A stretch of DNA of 37,493 nt from DASUXA01 sp036378155 (GTDB taxonomy: Bacteria; Actinomycetota; Actinomycetes; Mycobacteriales; Micromonosporaceae): the NCBI GenBank assembly GCA_036378155.1, contig DASUXA010000083.1, forward strand, positions 1-37,493, in the 5' to 3' direction. The notes under the pieces were generated by a model. It was not told the DNA's origin. It was given only the letters and a program-made list of their open reading frames with translations, and did not search any database. A program made the translations under genes and the position numbers. Shown here one piece after another: positions 16,323 to 24,183 of the stretch. Within the stretch, counting starts at the first letter, position 1. Every line of letters begins with the position of its first letter.

Positions 16323-17447
16323 TCACTTCACCGACGGCGTGACGAACGGCGGCTTGACCACGCGCATCCGCGACCGCCGCCCACGCACGTCGACCTCGAC
16401 CTCGTCGCCCTCGCCGAGCCCCGCGCCGCTGTCCAGCAGCGCGAGGGCGATGCCGACCTTCCTGGTCGGCGAGAACGTACCGCTGGTCACCTCGCCGACC
16501 GTCGTGCCGTCACGCAGCACGCTCATGTGCCGGCGCGGGATGCCCCGGTCCAGCGATTCCAGCCCCCACAGCACGCGACGGGGCCCCGCCTCCTTCTCGG
16601 CGAGCAGCGCCTCACGCCCCCAGAACGCCGGCTTGCGCCAGCCGACCGCCCAGCCGGCGCGCGCCTGTACCGGGGTGATCTCCCGGGACAGGTCCTGCCC
16701 GTGCAGCGGGTACCCCATCTCGGTGCGCAGCGTGTCGCGAGCCGCCAGCCCGCACGGTCGGATGCCGTCGTCGGTACCGGCTGCCAGCAGCGCGTCCCAC
16801 ACCGATCCCGCCGCCTGCGAGGCGACGATCAACTCGTAGCCGTGCTCGCCGGTGTACCCGGTGCGGCACACCACCAGGTCGACCCCGTCGAGGGCGGCGA
16901 GCCGGAAACTCATGTACGGGTGGTCGCTGGGCAGCCCGACGCGGTCGAGCACCGCCGCCGAGCGCGGTCCCTGGACTGCCAGCACGGCGTACCGGTCGTG
17001 CTGGTCGTCGACCGTGACGTCGCCGGGTGCGGCGGCGGCGAGCCGGCTGGCGACCTCGGCGGTGTTCGCCGCGTTCGGTACCAGGAACACGTGGTCGTCG
17101 GCGTACCGGTAGGCGATCAGGTCGTCGACCACGCCGCCGTCCTCGGCACAGCACAGCGTGTACTGGGCCTGCCCGGCGCCGATCCGGTCCAGGTCGTTGC
17201 TGAGGCAGGAGTTGACGAACGCGACAGCGCCCGGTCCACGGATGTCGATCTTGCCGAGGTGGGACACGTCGAACACGCCGACCGCCTCGCGTACCGCGGC
17301 GTGCTCCTTGAGCACGCCGCCGCCGGCGTACTCCAGCGGCATCTGCCAGCCGCCGAACGGGGCGAACTTGGCGCCGAGCGCCTCGTGGCGCTCGTGCAGC
17401 GGCGAGCGGCGCAGGGGTGGCGCGCCGGTGTCGGTGAGGTCGGTCAT
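16323..17447 (-). CDS. gcvT: Aminomethyltransferase (glycine cleavage T-protein)
   Basis: A 374-residue T-protein that moves the methylene group from the lipoyl arm of H-protein to tetrahydrofolate, releasing ammonia. Family features: PLHERHEALGAKFAPFGGWQ at the N-terminus, VFDVSHLGKIDIRGPGA, GGVVDDLIAYR, RTGYTGEHGYEL and the C-terminal SGTFSPTRKVGIALA. A folate-site Asp is in VVDDL. The length is normal. ATG 17447 is favoured by a TAGGTT box ending 7 nt upstream, so the message is probably leaderless and no glycine riboswitch is possible in that space. gcvH and gcvP are not in the window. The gene is divergent from pepA. Confidence 0.94.
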   Translation of the reverse strand: MTDLTDTGAPPLRRSPLHERHEALGAKFAPFGGWQMPLEYAGGGVLKEHAAVREAVGVFDVSHLGKIDIRGPGAVAFVNSCLSNDLDRIGAGQAQYTLCCAEDGGVVDDLIAYRYADDHVFLVPNAANTAEVASRLAAAAPGDVTVDDQHDRYAVLAVQGPRSAAVLDRVGLPSDHPYMSFRLAALDGVDLVVCRTGYTGEHGYELIVASQAAGSVWDALLAAGTDDGIRPCGLAARDTLRTEMGYPLHGQDLSREITPVQARAGWAVGWRKPAFWGREALLAEKEAGPRRVLWGLESLDRGIPRRHMSVLRDGTTVGEVTSGTFSPTRKVGIALALLDSGAGLGEGDEVEVDVRGRRSRMRVVKPPFVTPSVK

Positions 17448-17454
17448 GGGTGGC

Positions 17455-17460
17455 AACCTA
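17455..17460 (-). promoter_or_regulatory. Leaderless -10 box of gcvT
   Basis: TAGGTT on the minus strand, ending 7 nt before the ATG. It lies only 20 bp from the oppositely directed pepA box, so the two polymerase footprints overlap. Confidence 0.5.
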
Positions 17461-17480
17461 CCGCCCTGTTCGGTGGTGAC

Positions 17481-17486
17481 TAGCAT
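17481..17486 (+). promoter_or_regulatory. -10 box for pepA
   Basis: TAGCAT, giving a transcript start near 17493 and a leader of about 30 nt with GGAG 7 nt before the GTG start. Confidence 0.45.
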
Positions 17487-17522
17487 CGGCGCGTACCTGC
17501 TACCCGGACCTGGAGTCGCACC

Positions 17523-19064
17523 GTGAACACCGCCATACCGTCGTTGACCCTCGTCGACACCGACCCCGCCGAGTCGGCGGTCGACGCCGTCGTGGTCGGC
17601 GTGTACAGCCAGGGCGGCGAGGCGCCGCGTCCACTGCTGCTCGCGGCCGGCGCGGAGAGCATCGCCGCCGCGTTCGACGGGCGGCTGGTCGACACGCTCC
17701 GCCTGCTCGGCGCGACCGGCGCGACCGGCGAGGTGACCAAACTCGCCACGCTCGGCACGATCACCGCGCCGCTGCTGGTCGCGGTCGGACTGGGCGCCGA
17801 GCCGCTGGGCGCGCACCCCGCCGCCGAGACGCTGCGACGCGCTGCCGGGGCGGCGGTGCGGTCGCTCGCCGGTACCGACCGGGCGGTGCTCGCCCTGCCC
17901 GTGGCGGAGGTCGACGACCCCGCGGCGCTGCGCGCCGTGGCGGAAGGCGCGCTGCTGGGCGGGTACCGGTTCGCCGGGTACAAGACCCGCCCGCAGGCGA
18001 GCCGACCCGAGCCGGTCGGCGAGGTCGCGCTGCACGTGCCGGACGCCGACGACGCCCGCGCCCGCGCCGAGGTGCACCGGGCGTCCGCGGTGGCGCACGC
18101 CGTGGCGCGTACCCGCGACTGGGTCAACACCGCCCCGAACGAGCTGCGCCCGCCAACGTTCGCCGAGGAGGTCGCCAAGGCGGCCACCGAGGCGGGGCTC
18201 TCGGTCGAGGTGTACGACGAGGACGCGCTGCGTGAGGGCGGATTCGGCGGCATCCTCGCGGTCGGGCTGGGCTCCGAGGCGCCGCCGCGACTGGTGCGCA
18301 TCTCGTACGCCCCGGCCGGCGCGACGAAGCGGGTGGCGCTGGTCGGCAAGGGCATCACGTTCGACAGCGGCGGTCTGTCGATCAAGCCGGCGGCGAAGAT
18401 GTGGGAGATGAAGTCGGACATGGCGGGTGCCGCCGCGGTCGCGGGCGCGATGCTCGCGGTCGCCGCGCTGCGTCCGGACGTCGCGGTCACCGGGTACCTC
18501 GCCATCGCCGAGAACCTGCCGTCCGGCTCGGCGTACCGACCGGGCGACGTGGTGACCATGCGTAACGGCAAGCGGGTCGAGGTGCTCAACACCGACGCCG
18601 AGGGTCGCATGGTGCTCGCCGACGCGATCGCCCTGGCGTGCGAGGACGGTACCGACTATCTGCTGGAGACGTCGACGTTGACCGGCGGTCAGGTGATCGC
18701 GCTGGGCAACCGGGTGTCCGGCGTGATGGGTACCGCGGAGTTGTGCGAGCGGGTCCGGCGGGTCGGCGAGTCGGTCGGCGAACCGGCATGGCCGATGCCG
18801 CTGCCGGAGGACGTACGCAAGGGCATGGAGTCGGACGTCGCCGACATCTCCCAGGTCAACGCCGGGATGGACCGGGCCGGGCACATGCTGCAGGGCGGTG
18901 TGTTCCTGTCCGAGTTCGTCGCCGACGGCGTGCCGTGGGCGCACCTGGACGTGGCGGGTCCGGCGTACCACACCGGCGAGCCGTTCGGGTACTGGCCGAA
19001 GGGCGGCACCGGTGTCCCGGTCCGCACCCTGCTCGCGATGATCGACGACATCGCGGCGGAGTGA
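17523..19064 (+). CDS. pepA: Leucyl aminopeptidase (M17, PepA family)
   Basis: A 513-residue cytosolic metallo-aminopeptidase releasing N-terminal residues from peptides. The catalytic C-terminal domain starts at about 190: NELRPPTFAEEV, VGKGITFDSGGLSIKP (about 273-288, metal and catalytic Lys), MKSDMAGAAAV, the M17 signature NTDAEGRMVLADA at 356-368, and ETSTLTGGQVIALG. The usual signature has L where this has M. The N-terminal domain (1-180) is the variable macro-like domain. GTG 17523 has GGAG 7 nt upstream. It is one of the conserved genes next to gcvT in actinobacteria. Confidence 0.95.
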   Translation: MNTAIPSLTLVDTDPAESAVDAVVVGVYSQGGEAPRPLLLAAGAESIAAAFDGRLVDTLRLLGATGATGEVTKLATLGTITAPLLVAVGLGAEPLGAHPAAETLRRAAGAAVRSLAGTDRAVLALPVAEVDDPAALRAVAEGALLGGYRFAGYKTRPQASRPEPVGEVALHVPDADDARARAEVHRASAVAHAVARTRDWVNTAPNELRPPTFAEEVAKAATEAGLSVEVYDEDALREGGFGGILAVGLGSEAPPRLVRISYAPAGATKRVALVGKGITFDSGGLSIKPAAKMWEMKSDMAGAAAVAGAMLAVAALRPDVAVTGYLAIAENLPSGSAYRPGDVVTMRNGKRVEVLNTDAEGRMVLADAIALACEDGTDYLLETSTLTGGQVIALGNRVSGVMGTAELCERVRRVGESVGEPAWPMPLPEDVRKGMESDVADISQVNAGMDRAGHMLQGGVFLSEFVADGVPWAHLDVAGPAYHTGEPFGYWPKGGTGVPVRTLLAMIDDIAAE

Positions 19065-19070
19065 GGTGGG

Positions 19071-19140
19071 GGTCGGGGGTCGGTACCCGTGCTCCGGGCG
19101 ATCAGGCTTGATCCCTTCGCACGGGCACCGGCCCCCGACC
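19071..19140. terminator. Bidirectional terminator after pepA
   Basis: Long imperfect stem: GGTCGGGG and CCCGTGC on the left pair with GCACGGG and CCCCCGACC on the right around a loop of about 26 nt. It lies between pepA and the convergent 108-residue gene. Confidence 0.7.
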
Positions 19141-19173
19141 TTGTGCGGTCGGCTGCGTGCCCCGACTGCAGAC

Positions 19174-19500
19174 TCAGGGCTGTTCGGCGCGCTTGCGGCG
19201 GGCGTTGAAGTCGCGCATCCGCTGCGGGTACCCCATGAGCATGACCTCGTAGATCGGGATGCCCATGCGGTGCGCCCACTGCCGTGCGACCGACGCGTTC
19301 GGTACCCGGCGGCGGGTCCATTCGCCGTCGTCGGCGATCAGTACGACGGTGGTCTCGGTGACCGTGGTGCGTGGTTCGAGGTATGCCTCGACACCTCGAC
19401 GGGTGTGCGCAAACTGCTCAAGGTGGTCGAAATCAGCCTGGTACGCGACACGGTCCAGCGTCGATCGGGCCTTCCTCCCCCGCCGCCGGAACCAGGCCAC
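19174..19500 (-). CDS. Conserved actinobacterial protein of unknown function, 108 residues
   Basis: Begins VAWFRRRGRKARSTLDRVAY and ends RMRDFNARRKRAEQP. It has a basic N-terminus, a central acidic/hydrophobic stretch (TTVTETTVVLIADDGEWTRR) and a C-terminal VARQWAHRMGIPIYEVMLMG. There is no signal peptide, membrane helix or known domain that I can name. The GTG at 19500 has AGGAGG 8 nt upstream; longer in-frame extensions read unlike protein. It is transcribed away from lpdA, so the two share a divergent promoter region. I recognise it only as a conserved hypothetical. Confidence 0.75.
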   Translation of the reverse strand: MAWFRRRGRKARSTLDRVAYQADFDHLEQFAHTRRGVEAYLEPRTTVTETTVVLIADDGEWTRRRVPNASVARQWAHRMGIPIYEVMLMGYPQRMRDFNARRKRAEQP

Positions 19501-19539
19501 CGACGCATCCTCCTCGATGTGTGCGCGCCGCTGCGGGCA

Positions 19540-19545
19540 AGGGTA
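19540..19545 (-). promoter_or_regulatory. Candidate -10 box of the 108-residue gene
   Basis: TACCCT on the minus strand, 39 nt before the GTG at 19500, leaving a leader of about 33 nt with the AGGAGG site. Confidence 0.4.
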
Positions 19546-19673
19546 CCCGTGCGTCGACGTGTCGTTGCGCACCTCGCGTCGCCCGGCCATGCGGCAGGTG
19601 ACAAGATGGCCGACGGACGTTATGCGGAGCACGGCCCAGCGGCGGCGCCGGCGGTCGTGGGGGCGGTTGTCCG

Positions 19674-19679
19674 GATAAT
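19674..19679 (+). promoter_or_regulatory. -10 box of lpdA
   Basis: GATAAT, one base from TATAAT, with an expected start near 19686 and a 42-nt leader. Unlike many genes here, lpdA has a leader with a ribosome site. Confidence 0.5.
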
Positions 19680-19727
19680 GCCCGCCGTCGTTGGGAATGT
19701 CGAACCGTGCAGCACCTGGGAGAAGAC

Positions 19728-21110
19728 GTGAGCGACCCGAACTCCGATTACGACGTGGTAATTCTGGGGGGCGGTAGCGGCGGGTACGCCGCGGCCCTTC
19801 GGGGTGCGGAGCTCGGCCTTTCGGTCGCGCTCATCGAGAAGGACAAGCTCGGCGGCACCTGCCTGCACCGGGGGTGCATCCCGACCAAGGCCATCCTGCA
19901 CGCGGGTGAGATCGCCGACCAGGCACGCGAAGGCGAGCAGTACGGTGTGCTGTCCTCCTTCAACGGCGTCGATATGAAAGGCGTCCACAAGTACAAGGAC
20001 GGCGTCGTCTCGCGCGCCTACAAGGGGCTGCAGGGCCTGGTGAAGACGCGTGGCGTGACGTACGTCGAGGGTGAGGGCCGACTGGTCGCCCCGAACGCGG
20101 TCGCCGTCGACGGGCAGCGGTACACCGGACGCAACCTCATCCTGGCGACCGGCTCGTACTCCCGCTCGCTGCCGGGTCTCGACGTCGACGGCGAGCGGAT
20201 CATCACCTCCGAGCACGCCCTGCAACTGGACTACGTACCGTCGTCGGTCGTGGTGCTCGGCGGCGGTGTCATCGGCTGCGAGTTCGCCAGCGCGTGGCGG
20301 TCGTTCGGCGCCGAGGTGACCATCGTCGAGGCGCTGCCCCGGCTGCTGCCCCCCGAGGACGAAGCCTGCTCCAAGGCGCTCGAGCGGGCGTTCCGGCGGC
20401 GCGGCATCGGCTTCCGCACCGGCAAGCCGTTCGAAAAGGTCGAGCGCACCGACAAGGGCGTTCGGGTGACGATCCAGGGCGGCGAGACGCTCGAGGCGGA
20501 ACTGCTGCTGGTCGCGGTCGGTCGCGGCCCGGTGACCGCGAACATCGGGTACGAGGAGCAGGGCCTGCGCATGGACCGCGGGTTCGTGCTCACCGACGAG
20601 CGGCTGCGGACCAACCTGCCGAACGTGTTCGCGGTCGGCGACATCGTGCCGGGGTTGCAGCTGGCGCACCGCGGGTTCGCCCAGGGCATCTTCGTCGCCG
20701 AGGAGATCGCGGGGCTCAACCCGCCGGTCATCGACGAGAACGGCATTCCGCGGATCACGTACAGCGACCCCGAGGTCGCGTCCATGGGACTCACCGAGGC
20801 GAAGGCCCGCGAGGTACACGGCGACAAGATCGAGACGTTTACGTACGACCTCGCCGGCAACCCGCGCAGCCAGATCCTCAAGACGCAGGGCTTCGTCAAG
20901 GTGGTACGGGTGACCGACGGTCCTGTCGTCGGCATCCACATGGTGGGCGCCCGGATCGGCGAACTCGTCGGCGAGGCCCAGCTCATCTACAACTGGGAGG
21001 CGTTCCCGAGCGACGTCGCCCAGCTCATCCACGCGCACCCGACCCAGACCGAGGCGCTCGGCGAGGCGAACCTGGCGCTTGCCGGCAAGCCGCTGCACGT
21101 GCACGGGTAG
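19728..21110 (+). CDS. lpdA: Dihydrolipoyl dehydrogenase (E3)
   Basis: A 460-residue FAD disulfide reductase that reoxidises dihydrolipoyl groups of 2-oxoacid dehydrogenases and the glycine cleavage system, passing electrons to NAD. The FAD Rossmann motif GGGSGGYAAA is at 14-23, redox-active C45 and C50 are in GGTCLHRGCIPTK, the NAD motif is VLGGGVIGCEFAS, the second FAD motif is TNLPNVFAVGDI, and the His-Glu pair of the interface domain is in HAHPTQTEALGEA. GTG 19728 with GGGAG 5 nt upstream gives the usual opening; a GTG at 19707 is possible. The E2 gene follows 85 nt downstream. Confidence 0.96.
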   Translation: MSDPNSDYDVVILGGGSGGYAAALRGAELGLSVALIEKDKLGGTCLHRGCIPTKAILHAGEIADQAREGEQYGVLSSFNGVDMKGVHKYKDGVVSRAYKGLQGLVKTRGVTYVEGEGRLVAPNAVAVDGQRYTGRNLILATGSYSRSLPGLDVDGERIITSEHALQLDYVPSSVVVLGGGVIGCEFASAWRSFGAEVTIVEALPRLLPPEDEACSKALERAFRRRGIGFRTGKPFEKVERTDKGVRVTIQGGETLEAELLLVAVGRGPVTANIGYEEQGLRMDRGFVLTDERLRTNLPNVFAVGDIVPGLQLAHRGFAQGIFVAEEIAGLNPPVIDENGIPRITYSDPEVASMGLTEAKAREVHGDKIETFTYDLAGNPRSQILKTQGFVKVVRVTDGPVVGIHMVGARIGELVGEAQLIYNWEAFPSDVAQLIHAHPTQTEALGEANLALAGKPLHVHG

Positions 21111-21195
21111 GCGATCCGCGCACCGGGTTGACCCCGGTCGTGTCATGATCGCAACAGACCCGCTCGATCGCATAGCACATAAGGAGTCGTAGGAG

Positions 21196-23052
21196 ATGCC
21201 GGTATCGGTCACCATGCCCCGGCTCGGCGAAAGTGTCACCGAAGGCACGGTCACCCGCTGGTTGAAGCAGGAGGGCGAGCGGGTCGAGGCGGACGAACCG
21301 CTGCTCGAGGTGTCCACCGACAAGGTCGACACGGAGATCCCTGCCCCGGCGAGCGGCGTGCTCACCCGCATCGTGGTGCGCGAGGACGAGACCGCCGAGG
21401 TGGGTAGCGAACTCGCGCTGATCGCGGGCGAAGACGAGGCGGAACAGGGCGGCGCGCCGGCACCGGCCGAGCCGGCGGCGGCCGAGCCCGCGGCAGCCGG
21501 CGAACCGGTCGCCGAGCCGGGGGCGTCCTACGGGGAGCCCGCGCCGGCGCAGGAGACGGCCCAGCCGGCGCCGGCTGCGGCGACGGCGGACGGACAGCAG
21601 CCGGGTGCCGGTACGACCGGTGACACCACCGTGGTCAAGATGCCGGCGCTGGGCGAGTCGGTGACCGAGGGCACCGTGACCCGCTGGCTGAAGCAGGTCG
21701 GTGAGCAGGTCGAGGCGGACGAACCGCTGCTCGAGGTGTCCACCGACAAGGTCGACACCGAGATCCCGTCCCCGGCGGCCGGCACGTTGCTGGAAATCAA
21801 GGTCGACCAGGACGAGACCGCCCCGGTCGGCGCCGAACTGGCGGTCATCGGGGCAGCCGGTGGCGCGCCAGCCGCTCCCGCGCAGGCGCAGCCGGCTGCG
21901 CAGGCATCCGCTCCGCAGCCGCAGGCGGCGCCCGCCCGGCCGCAGCCGTCCGCACCGCAGCAGCCGCAGGCGGCGCCCGCCCCGCAGCAGCCGACTCCGG
22001 CCGAGCGACCGGCTCCGGCCCAGCCGACGCCGCCCGCGCCGGTCGCAGCGCCGGCACCGGCGCAGACCGGCCCGGTCAACGGCGAGGAGTTCGGGGGGTA
22101 CGTCACGCCGCTGGTCCGCAAGCTGGCGGCCGAGAACGGCGTGGACCTGAACTCGATCAACGGCACCGGAGTCGGCGGGCGCATCCGCAAGCAGGACGTG
22201 CTCGACGCGGCGGCGCGGCAGCAGGCGGCCGCGGAGGCGGCCGCCAAGGCGCAGGCGCGTCCGGCACCGGCATCCGCCGCCCCGGCGGCGCAGGCGCAGC
22301 CCGCCCCTGCCGCCCGACCGAGCCCGCTGCGCGGTCGTACGGAGAAGATGTCGCGGACGCGGGCGTTGATCGCCAAGCGGATGGTCGAGTCGCTGCAGAT
22401 CTCGGCGCAACTGACCACCGTGGTCGAGGTCGACGTGACGAAGATCGCGCGGCTGCGGGACGCGGCGAAGGCGGAGTTCCAGGCACGCGAGGGCGTGAAG
22501 CTGTCGTTCCTGCCGTTCTTCGCGCTCGCCACGGTGGAGGCGCTGCGGGTACACCCGAACGTCAACGCCTCGATCGACCTGGACGCCGGCACCATCACCT
22601 ACCACGACGCCGAGCACCTGGGCATCGCGGTGGACACCGAGCGGGGCCTGATGGTCCCGGTCATCCGGGACGCCGGCGACCTGAGCCTGGCCGGGCTGGC
22701 GCGGCGCATCGCCGACCTCGCCGAACGCACCCGCACCAACAAGGTCACCCCGGACGAGTTGTCCGGCGGTACCTTCACGTTGACCAACACCGGCAGCCGG
22801 GGCGCGCTGTTCGACACGCCGATCATCAACCAGCCGCAGGTCGGCATCCTCGGTACCGGTTCCGTCGTCAAGCGCGCTGTCGTGGTCGACGACCCCGACC
22901 TCGGCGAGATCATCGTGCCGCGCTCGATGGTGTACCTGGCGCTGACGTACGACCACCGGATCGTGGACGGCGCCGACGCGGCGCGGTTCCTGGTCACCGT
23001 CAAGGAGCGGCTCGAGGCGGGCAACTTCGAGTCGGAACTCGGGCTCGCCTGA
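21196..23052 (+). CDS. sucB: Dihydrolipoamide acyltransferase (E2), two lipoyl domains
   Basis: A 618-residue E2 core of a 2-oxoacid dehydrogenase. Domains in order: lipoyl 1 (about 2-76, lipoylated K43 in STDKVD), Ala/Pro linker, lipoyl 2 (about 148-220, K185), long Pro/Ala/Gln linker, peripheral-subunit-binding domain (about 297-335, TPLVRKLAAENGVDL...GVGGRIRKQDV), a linker, then the catalytic domain (about 375-618) with active-site H587 and D591 in DHRIVDG. In M. tuberculosis the gene at this place (Rv2215, DlaT) serves pyruvate dehydrogenase although it was named sucB, so the acyl substrate is undecided. Start ATG is preceded by GTAGGAG. LpdA is immediately upstream and lipB/lipA about 7 kb downstream. 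Confidence 0.94.
   Translation: MPVSVTMPRLGESVTEGTVTRWLKQEGERVEADEPLLEVSTDKVDTEIPAPASGVLTRIVVREDETAEVGSELALIAGEDEAEQGGAPAPAEPAAAEPAAAGEPVAEPGASYGEPAPAQETAQPAPAAATADGQQPGAGTTGDTTVVKMPALGESVTEGTVTRWLKQVGEQVEADEPLLEVSTDKVDTEIPSPAAGTLLEIKVDQDETAPVGAELAVIGAAGGAPAAPAQAQPAAQASAPQPQAAPARPQPSAPQQPQAAPAPQQPTPAERPAPAQPTPPAPVAAPAPAQTGPVNGEEFGGYVTPLVRKLAAENGVDLNSINGTGVGGRIRKQDVLDAAARQQAAAEAAAKAQARPAPASAAPAAQAQPAPAARPSPLRGRTEKMSRTRALIAKRMVESLQISAQLTTVVEVDVTKIARLRDAAKAEFQAREGVKLSFLPFFALATVEALRVHPNVNASIDLDAGTITYHDAEHLGIAVDTERGLMVPVIRDAGDLSLAGLARRIADLAERTRTNKVTPDELSGGTFTLTNTGSRGALFDTPIINQPQVGILGTGSVVKRAVVVDDPDLGEIIVPRSMVYLALTYDHRIVDGADAARFLVTVKERLEAGNFESELGLA
21282..21758 (+). repeat. 51-bp identical direct repeat in the two lipoyl-domain segments
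   Basis: Bases 21282-21332 and 21708-21758 are identical and lie 426 nt (142 codons) apart in frame. They encode VEADEPLLEVSTDKVD in both lipoyl domains. Recombination between them would delete exactly one lipoyl domain without a frameshift. Confidence 0.8.
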
Positions 23053-23063
23053 CGGTCGAGCAT

Positions 23064-23094
23064 CGACGGGGGGTGGCGGCGCCGCCCCCCGTCG
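23064..23094 (+). terminator. Terminator after sucB
   Basis: Arms CGACGGGGGG and CCCCCCGTCG with an 11-nt loop, followed by GGCGTTT. It begins 12 nt after the stop and is one of few hairpins here with a short T run. Confidence 0.8.
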
Positions 23095-23181
23095 GCGTTT
23101 CCCGGTACGAGGGTGGGCGACGACCCCGGACCGGCGTCGGTTCCGTCGCCGGTCGCGGCGCGCACCCCGGCGACGGTGGGC

Positions 23182-23187
23182 GAGGAT
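23182..23187 (+). promoter_or_regulatory. Possible leaderless -10 box of the epimerase gene
   Basis: GAGGAT ends 6 nt before the ATG at 23194, with the same spacing as better TANNNT boxes in the window. Confidence 0.3.
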
Positions 23188-23193
23188 AGCCAC

Positions 23194-24093
23194 ATGCGGA
23201 TCGTGATGGCCGGAGCGTCCGGTTTCCTGGGTACGCACCTGACCAGCGACCTGACCGCACGCGGTCACCAGGTGGTCCGGTTGGTGCGGCGCGAGCCTCG
23301 CGGCCCGGACGAGGTGCACTGGGATCCGCATGCGCGCGCCCTCGCGCCGGCTGCGCTCGCCGGGGTCGACGCCGTGGTCAACCTGTCCGGGGCGGGCGTC
23401 GGCGACCATCGCTGGACCGAGGCGTACAAGCGGCAGATCCGTGCCAGCCGGGTCGACACGACCGCCACGATCGCCCGTGCCCTCGCCGCGGTTCCCCCCG
23501 ATTCGCGACCGGCTGCCCTGCTCAACGCGTCGGCGGTCGGCTGGTACGGCGATACCGGCGACCGAGCGGTCGACGAGAGCGCGCCCGCCGGCGAGGGATT
23601 CCTGTCCGATGTGTGCAAGGTGTGGGAGGCGGCGACCCGCCCCGCCGAGGACGCCGGGGTCCGGGTGGTACGGATGCGCACCGGGCTGCCGCTGGACGCC
23701 GGCGGCGGGCTGCTCAAGCCGATGCTGCTGCCGTTCCGGCTGGGCGTGGGCGGTCGGCTGGGCGGCGGCCGGCAGTACCTCTCGTGGATCTCGCTGACCG
23801 ACTGGCTGGCCGCGGTCCGGTTCCTGCTGGACCGGGACGACCTCGCCGGCCCGGTCAACGTCGTCGGACCGAATCCGTGCACCAACGCGGAGTTCACCGA
23901 GGCACTGGGCCGGGTGGTGCACCGGCCGGCGGTGCTGACCGTACCGTCGTTCGCGCTGCGCGTGGCGCTCGGCGGGTTCGCCCACGAGACGCTGGTCAGC
24001 CTGCGCGTCCTGCCCGGGGTGCTGACCCGCGCCGGGTTTGCCTTCACCCACCAGACGGTCACCTCGGCGCTGCGGGCAGCCCTCGACCGCTGA
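23194..24093 (+). CDS. SDR39U1-type (TIGR01777) NAD-dependent epimerase-like protein
   Basis: A 299-residue extended short-chain dehydrogenase fold. The nucleotide motif is GASGFLG at 7-13. Family features include VVNLSGAGVGDHRW, a SR(V)xTT stretch (RASRVDTTATIA), LLNASAVGWYG, ERRVD-like DRAVDESAP, MRTGLPLDAGGGLLKPMLLPF, and YLSWISLTDW. The C-terminal part is the DUF1731 segment (PVNVVGPNPCTNAEF and RAGFAFTHQTVTSALRAAL). The biochemical role of this family is not established. The position between the E2 gene and lipB is conserved with M. tuberculosis (Rv2216). ATG 23194 is chosen over an ATG 81 nt upstream whose extension is low complexity. Confidence 0.9.
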   Translation: MRIVMAGASGFLGTHLTSDLTARGHQVVRLVRREPRGPDEVHWDPHARALAPAALAGVDAVVNLSGAGVGDHRWTEAYKRQIRASRVDTTATIARALAAVPPDSRPAALLNASAVGWYGDTGDRAVDESAPAGEGFLSDVCKVWEAATRPAEDAGVRVVRMRTGLPLDAGGGLLKPMLLPFRLGVGGRLGGGRQYLSWISLTDWLAAVRFLLDRDDLAGPVNVVGPNPCTNAEFTEALGRVVHRPAVLTVPSFALRVALGGFAHETLVSLRVLPGVLTRAGFAFTHQTVTSALRAALDR

Positions 24094-24137
24094 GCTGCCG
24101 ACCTGCCGAGGCTCGGAACCCGCTGGGTCGGGTACGT

Positions 24138-24171
24138 CGTCGCCGGGTCGCCGTTCGGCGACCCGGCGACG
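24138..24171. terminator. Bidirectional terminator, 15-bp stem
   Basis: Perfect arms CGTCGCCGGGTCGCC and GGCGACCCGGCGACG with a GTTC tetraloop, between the convergent epimerase and esterase genes. Confidence 0.82.
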
Positions 24172-24183
24172 AACCCGGTCAGC

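Noticed and set aside
17448..17522. Possible glycine riboswitch before gcvT
   Set aside because: Only 75 bp lie between the divergent starts, and both are occupied by promoter elements.
21128..21149. TTGACC and CATGAT as a promoter for sucB
   Set aside because: The spacing is only 10 bp, too short for a sigma-70-type promoter; sucB may be read through from lpdA.
21025..24051. 1008-codon minus-strand frame across sucB and the epimerase gene
   Set aside because: GC-rich antisense shadow with Arg/Gly-rich sequence and no domain; both plus-strand genes are clear.
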